Source: Halocatena pleomorpha (lineage in GTDB: Archaea > Halobacteriota > Halobacteria > Halobacteriales > Haloarculaceae). From it: a stretch of DNA of 64,000 nt. Where the stretch lies: NCBI RefSeq assembly GCF_003862495.1, contig NZ_RRCH01000023.1, forward strand, positions 62,001 to 126,000, read 5' to 3'. Of the stretch, positions 61,750 to 64,000 are shown piece by piece. Under the pieces are notes generated by a model. It had not been told where the DNA came from and did no database searches. It worked only from the letters and a program-made list of their open reading frames with translations. Position numbers and translations under genes: made by a program. Position 1 is the first letter of the stretch, and every line of letters starts with the position of its first letter.

Positions 61750-64000
61750 ATGACAGACGGTGTAGAGGATGATTCCTGTCGAATGGTAGATTCATCGATG
61801 ATGAGTCGCCGGTCCTTCATGGGTGGCGTCGCCGCGCTCGCTGCGTCGGCGTACTCCCTGTCTGTTCCGGACGACGTCGCTGCACAGGTGACGGACGGTG
61901 ACGATTCGGCTACGCAGACGGTTACCTCGCCAGACGGCCGTATAACAGTCACAGTCAACGCTTCGGAGGGAGGGTTGCACTACCGTGTTGTACACGACGA
62001 AACCACAGTTGTCGCGGATTCCGCGCTTGGGTTCGAGTTCCAAAACCAAGCACCATTTCGTGACGGACTCACCGTTACTGGGAGCGAACGCTCAACGGTA
62101 GATAAAACGTGGACGCCCGTGTGGGACCGGTACGACGAGATTCGTGAGCAGTACAACGAACTTCGGATTGGACTCGAAGAGCGCGAACAACCAGGACGGG
62201 CCGGAACGCTTGCGGTGCGTGTGTTCGACGATGGACTCGGGTTCCGATTCGTCTTTAGTGACACCTTCGGTGACCCCTTCGTCATCACCAGCGAACGCAC
62301 GGAGTACAATTTCGCTGGTGATTACACCTCATGGTGGATTCCAAACGATTACAACAACTTCGAGGTGGAGTATGAACAGACGTCGCTGAGCGACGTTTCT
62401 TCGACGCTCGAAACGGAATGGGGTGGGGAGTTCGACGGCGTGCATACTCCGATGACGATGCGGATGAACGAGGACCGCTACGTCAGCGTCCACGAGGCGG
62501 CTCTCGACGATTACGCGTCGCTTGCTCTCACGCCGACCGATGGGACCGGCTTTGAATCCACGTTGGCACCCCTGCCAGACGGCACGAAAGTGTCTGCCTC
62601 CGCACCACATATGACGCCGTGGCGAACCATCCAGATCGGCACTCGGCCAGGGGCTCTCATTGAGTCGAACCTGATCGTCAACCTCAATGAAGCGTACAGC
62701 GACGGCGTGTTTTCTGCGGGAACCGATTGGATCGAGCCACAGAAATTCATTGGCGTTTGGTGGCTGATGATCACCGGCCGCGCCGATTGGGAGTATCAGG
62801 GATCACACACCGGTAACCACGGTGCACAGACCGGCCGGGCAAAACAGTACATGGATTTCGCCAGCGAACACGGCATTCCCGGCGTACTCATTGAAGGGTG
62901 GAACCAAGGATGGTCAAGTTATCCCGGCGACGGAAGTGAATTCGATTTCACTTCCTCGTATCCGGACTTTGATCTCCAAGCGGTAACCAGCTACGGGCCG
63001 CGTCTCGATCCCCCGACCCAGATGACGATGCACAACGAAACAGCCGGGGACTTTCAGACCTACGAATCCCAACTTGACGCGGCGTTCAGCTTGTACGACG
63101 ACCTCGGTGTCCGGACTATCAAAAACGGATACGTCGCTGACAGCGGAGATCTGGCTGGTGAGGGCCACAACCATCACAACCAGATGTTGGTCAACCATCA
63201 TACGCTCGTCGCTGAAACGGCGGCGGCGAATCGACAACTGCTCGATATGCACGAGCCGATCCATCCGACCGGTCGTCGACGAACGTATCCGAATCTCATG
63301 ACTCGGGAAGGCGTGAAAGGACAAGAGTACGACTCGTTCGGCTCCATCAGCCCTGGACATCACGTGACATTCCCCTTCACACGGATGCTCGGCGGTCCTG
63401 TGGAGTTTACTCCGGGAATCTTCGACATGGAATCGGGATCCGGCGGCATCGAAACGACACGCGCAAAGCAATTGGCGATGTATCCGACGTACTTCAGCGG
63501 ACTCCAGATGGTCGCGGATCTGCCGAGTTCGTATTTAGCTGACCAGCCAGCTACCCTGAGTGTCGGCAGTGTAACACAAGCGGAACACGGCGACCGTCAC
63601 GGCTTTTCGACTGCCGCGCGATGGGGCAACGCACAGGGCGAGGCGTACGTTCCTGTCGATCCGAACGTCGCTGCCGGATCAACAGTCTCCTGGACCGTCG
63701 AGGCAGTCGACAGGGCCGGCGATTACGAGCTTCATCTCCGGTACGCTAGTGATGCAGACAACAACGCTGTTCCGGCAGACACCGACCGGACGGCGACCGT
63801 AACGGTCAACGGAGCCGCCAGTACCCAGATCAGTGTTCCGTCCACCGACTACTGGGATGTCTGGGAGACGGTTTCGACGACGGTGTCTCTGGAGTCCGGC
63901 GACAATGAGATCACTGTGACGATAACTGAAGAGGATACCGGCGGCTTTAACCTCGACGCCATCGCAGTCACGGAAACAGGCGTAGCGATGCCGGAACCAA
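61750..64000 (+). CDS. Secreted GH97 alpha-glycosidase with CBM6/35-like module, cut by window end
   Basis: The frame is open from ATG 61750 to the edge, 750 residues seen. A Tat signal (SRRSFMGGVAALAASAYS) is preceded by a polar leader; 61783, 61798 and 61801 are other possible ATGs. GH97 order: N-terminal beta-sandwich (about 50-290, HEAALDDY), then the TIM barrel with GVWWLMITGRADW and LIEGWNQGW (Glu382). Three acidic residues match the inverting (SusB) subgroup by spacing: Glu430 (HNETAG), Glu502 (MHEPIHPTG) as base, Glu520 (REGVKGQEY) as acid. After ADLPSSY a CBM6/35-like module (about 605-745) replaces or interrupts the usual C-terminal domain. Alpha-glucosidase or alpha-galactosidase activity is possible; the C-terminus is not visible. 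Confidence 0.9.
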   Translation, partial: MTDGVEDDSCRMVDSSMMSRRSFMGGVAALAASAYSLSVPDDVAAQVTDGDDSATQTVTSPDGRITVTVNASEGGLHYRVVHDETTVVADSALGFEFQNQAPFRDGLTVTGSERSTVDKTWTPVWDRYDEIREQYNELRIGLEEREQPGRAGTLAVRVFDDGLGFRFVFSDTFGDPFVITSERTEYNFAGDYTSWWIPNDYNNFEVEYEQTSLSDVSSTLETEWGGEFDGVHTPMTMRMNEDRYVSVHEAALDDYASLALTPTDGTGFESTLAPLPDGTKVSASAPHMTPWRTIQIGTRPGALIESNLIVNLNEAYSDGVFSAGTDWIEPQKFIGVWWLMITGRADWEYQGSHTGNHGAQTGRAKQYMDFASEHGIPGVLIEGWNQGWSSYPGDGSEFDFTSSYPDFDLQAVTSYGPRLDPPTQMTMHNETAGDFQTYESQLDAAFSLYDDLGVRTIKNGYVADSGDLAGEGHNHHNQMLVNHHTLVAETAAANRQLLDMHEPIHPTGRRRTYPNLMTREGVKGQEYDSFGSISPGHHVTFPFTRMLGGPVEFTPGIFDMESGSGGIETTRAKQLAMYPTYFSGLQMVADLPSSYLADQPATLSVGSVTQAEHGDRHGFSTAARWGNAQGEAYVPVDPNVAAGSTVSWTVEAVDRAGDYELHLRYASDADNNAVPADTDRTATVTVNGAASTQISVPSTDYWDVWETVSTTVSLESGDNEITVTITEEDTGGFNLDAIAVTETGVAMPEP

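Noticed and set aside
61458-61772. 104-codon plus-strand frame before GH97
   Set aside because: Overlaps the GH97 start in another frame and has a random-looking composition with no hydrophobic or domain pattern.
1-64000. tRNA, rRNA or intact transposon
   Set aside because: I scanned for the conserved tRNA T-loop, rRNA stretches and transposase ORFs by eye and found none; a covariance-model scan (tRNAscan-SE, Infernal) would be needed to exclude small RNAs.

Overview
The window is a 64-kb piece of a haloarchaeal (class Halobacteria) chromosome or large replicon. The evidence is direct: acidic proteins; many secreted enzymes and solute-binding lipoproteins carrying twin-arginine (Tat) signals, often with a lipobox; TATA boxes about 25-30 bp upstream of leaderless starts; a bacterio-opsin-activator type HTH regulator. 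I do not assign a genus. I found no tRNA, rRNA, CRISPR array or intact insertion sequence.

Region A (1-24 kb) is a pectin / rhamnogalacturonan-I (RG-I) utilisation locus. After the tail of a flavin-dependent monooxygenase come a secreted PL1 pectate lyase; an operon for an importer of the dipeptide/oligosaccharide ABC class (lipoprotein, two permeases, two ATPases) with a trailing small membrane protein; oligogalacturonate lyase (PL22); GH42 beta-galactosidase; GH78 alpha-L-rhamnosidase; a secreted beta-helix protein; an SGNH esterase; a zinc alcohol dehydrogenase; a secreted PL11 rhamnogalacturonan lyase; a Gfo/Idh/MocA oxidoreductase; a GH4 enzyme with the CHEV motif of alpha-galacturonidases; and a ThuA-like protein. 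Polymer cleavage outside, import, and cytoplasmic trimming can be laid out from these genes. The set resembles the Bacillus subtilis yes/yte/lpl RG-I cluster in function.

Region B (24.4-46.9 kb) is an acyl-CoA catabolic region: an HSL-type esterase, an IclR regulator, two acyl-CoA ligases, four acyl-CoA dehydrogenases, a crotonase, a double-hotdog MaoC hydratase, a 3-hydroxyacyl-CoA dehydrogenase, two metallo-beta-lactamase-fold hydrolases, a Tat lipase and a bat-type regulator. No thiolase is present in the window, and the substrate is unknown. A complete CUT1 sugar ABC transporter (35.8-40.3 kb), next to an RDD protein and a small membrane protein, is embedded in it.

Region C (47.2-64 kb) is a second carbohydrate region, almost all on the minus strand: a CUT1 operon (ATPase, lipoprotein, two permeases, Gfo/Idh/MocA oxidoreductase), a secreted GH3, a very large secreted GH2, thymidine kinase (housekeeping) and, on the plus strand, a secreted GH97 that runs off the end. 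GH3, GH2 and GH97 each carry an added binding-type domain: a fascin-like insertion plus CBM6-like tail, a LamG insertion inside the catalytic barrel, and a CBM6/35-like module. Promoters in regions B and C contain palindromes with ACTGT/ACAGT half-sites, which may mark regulators of these units.
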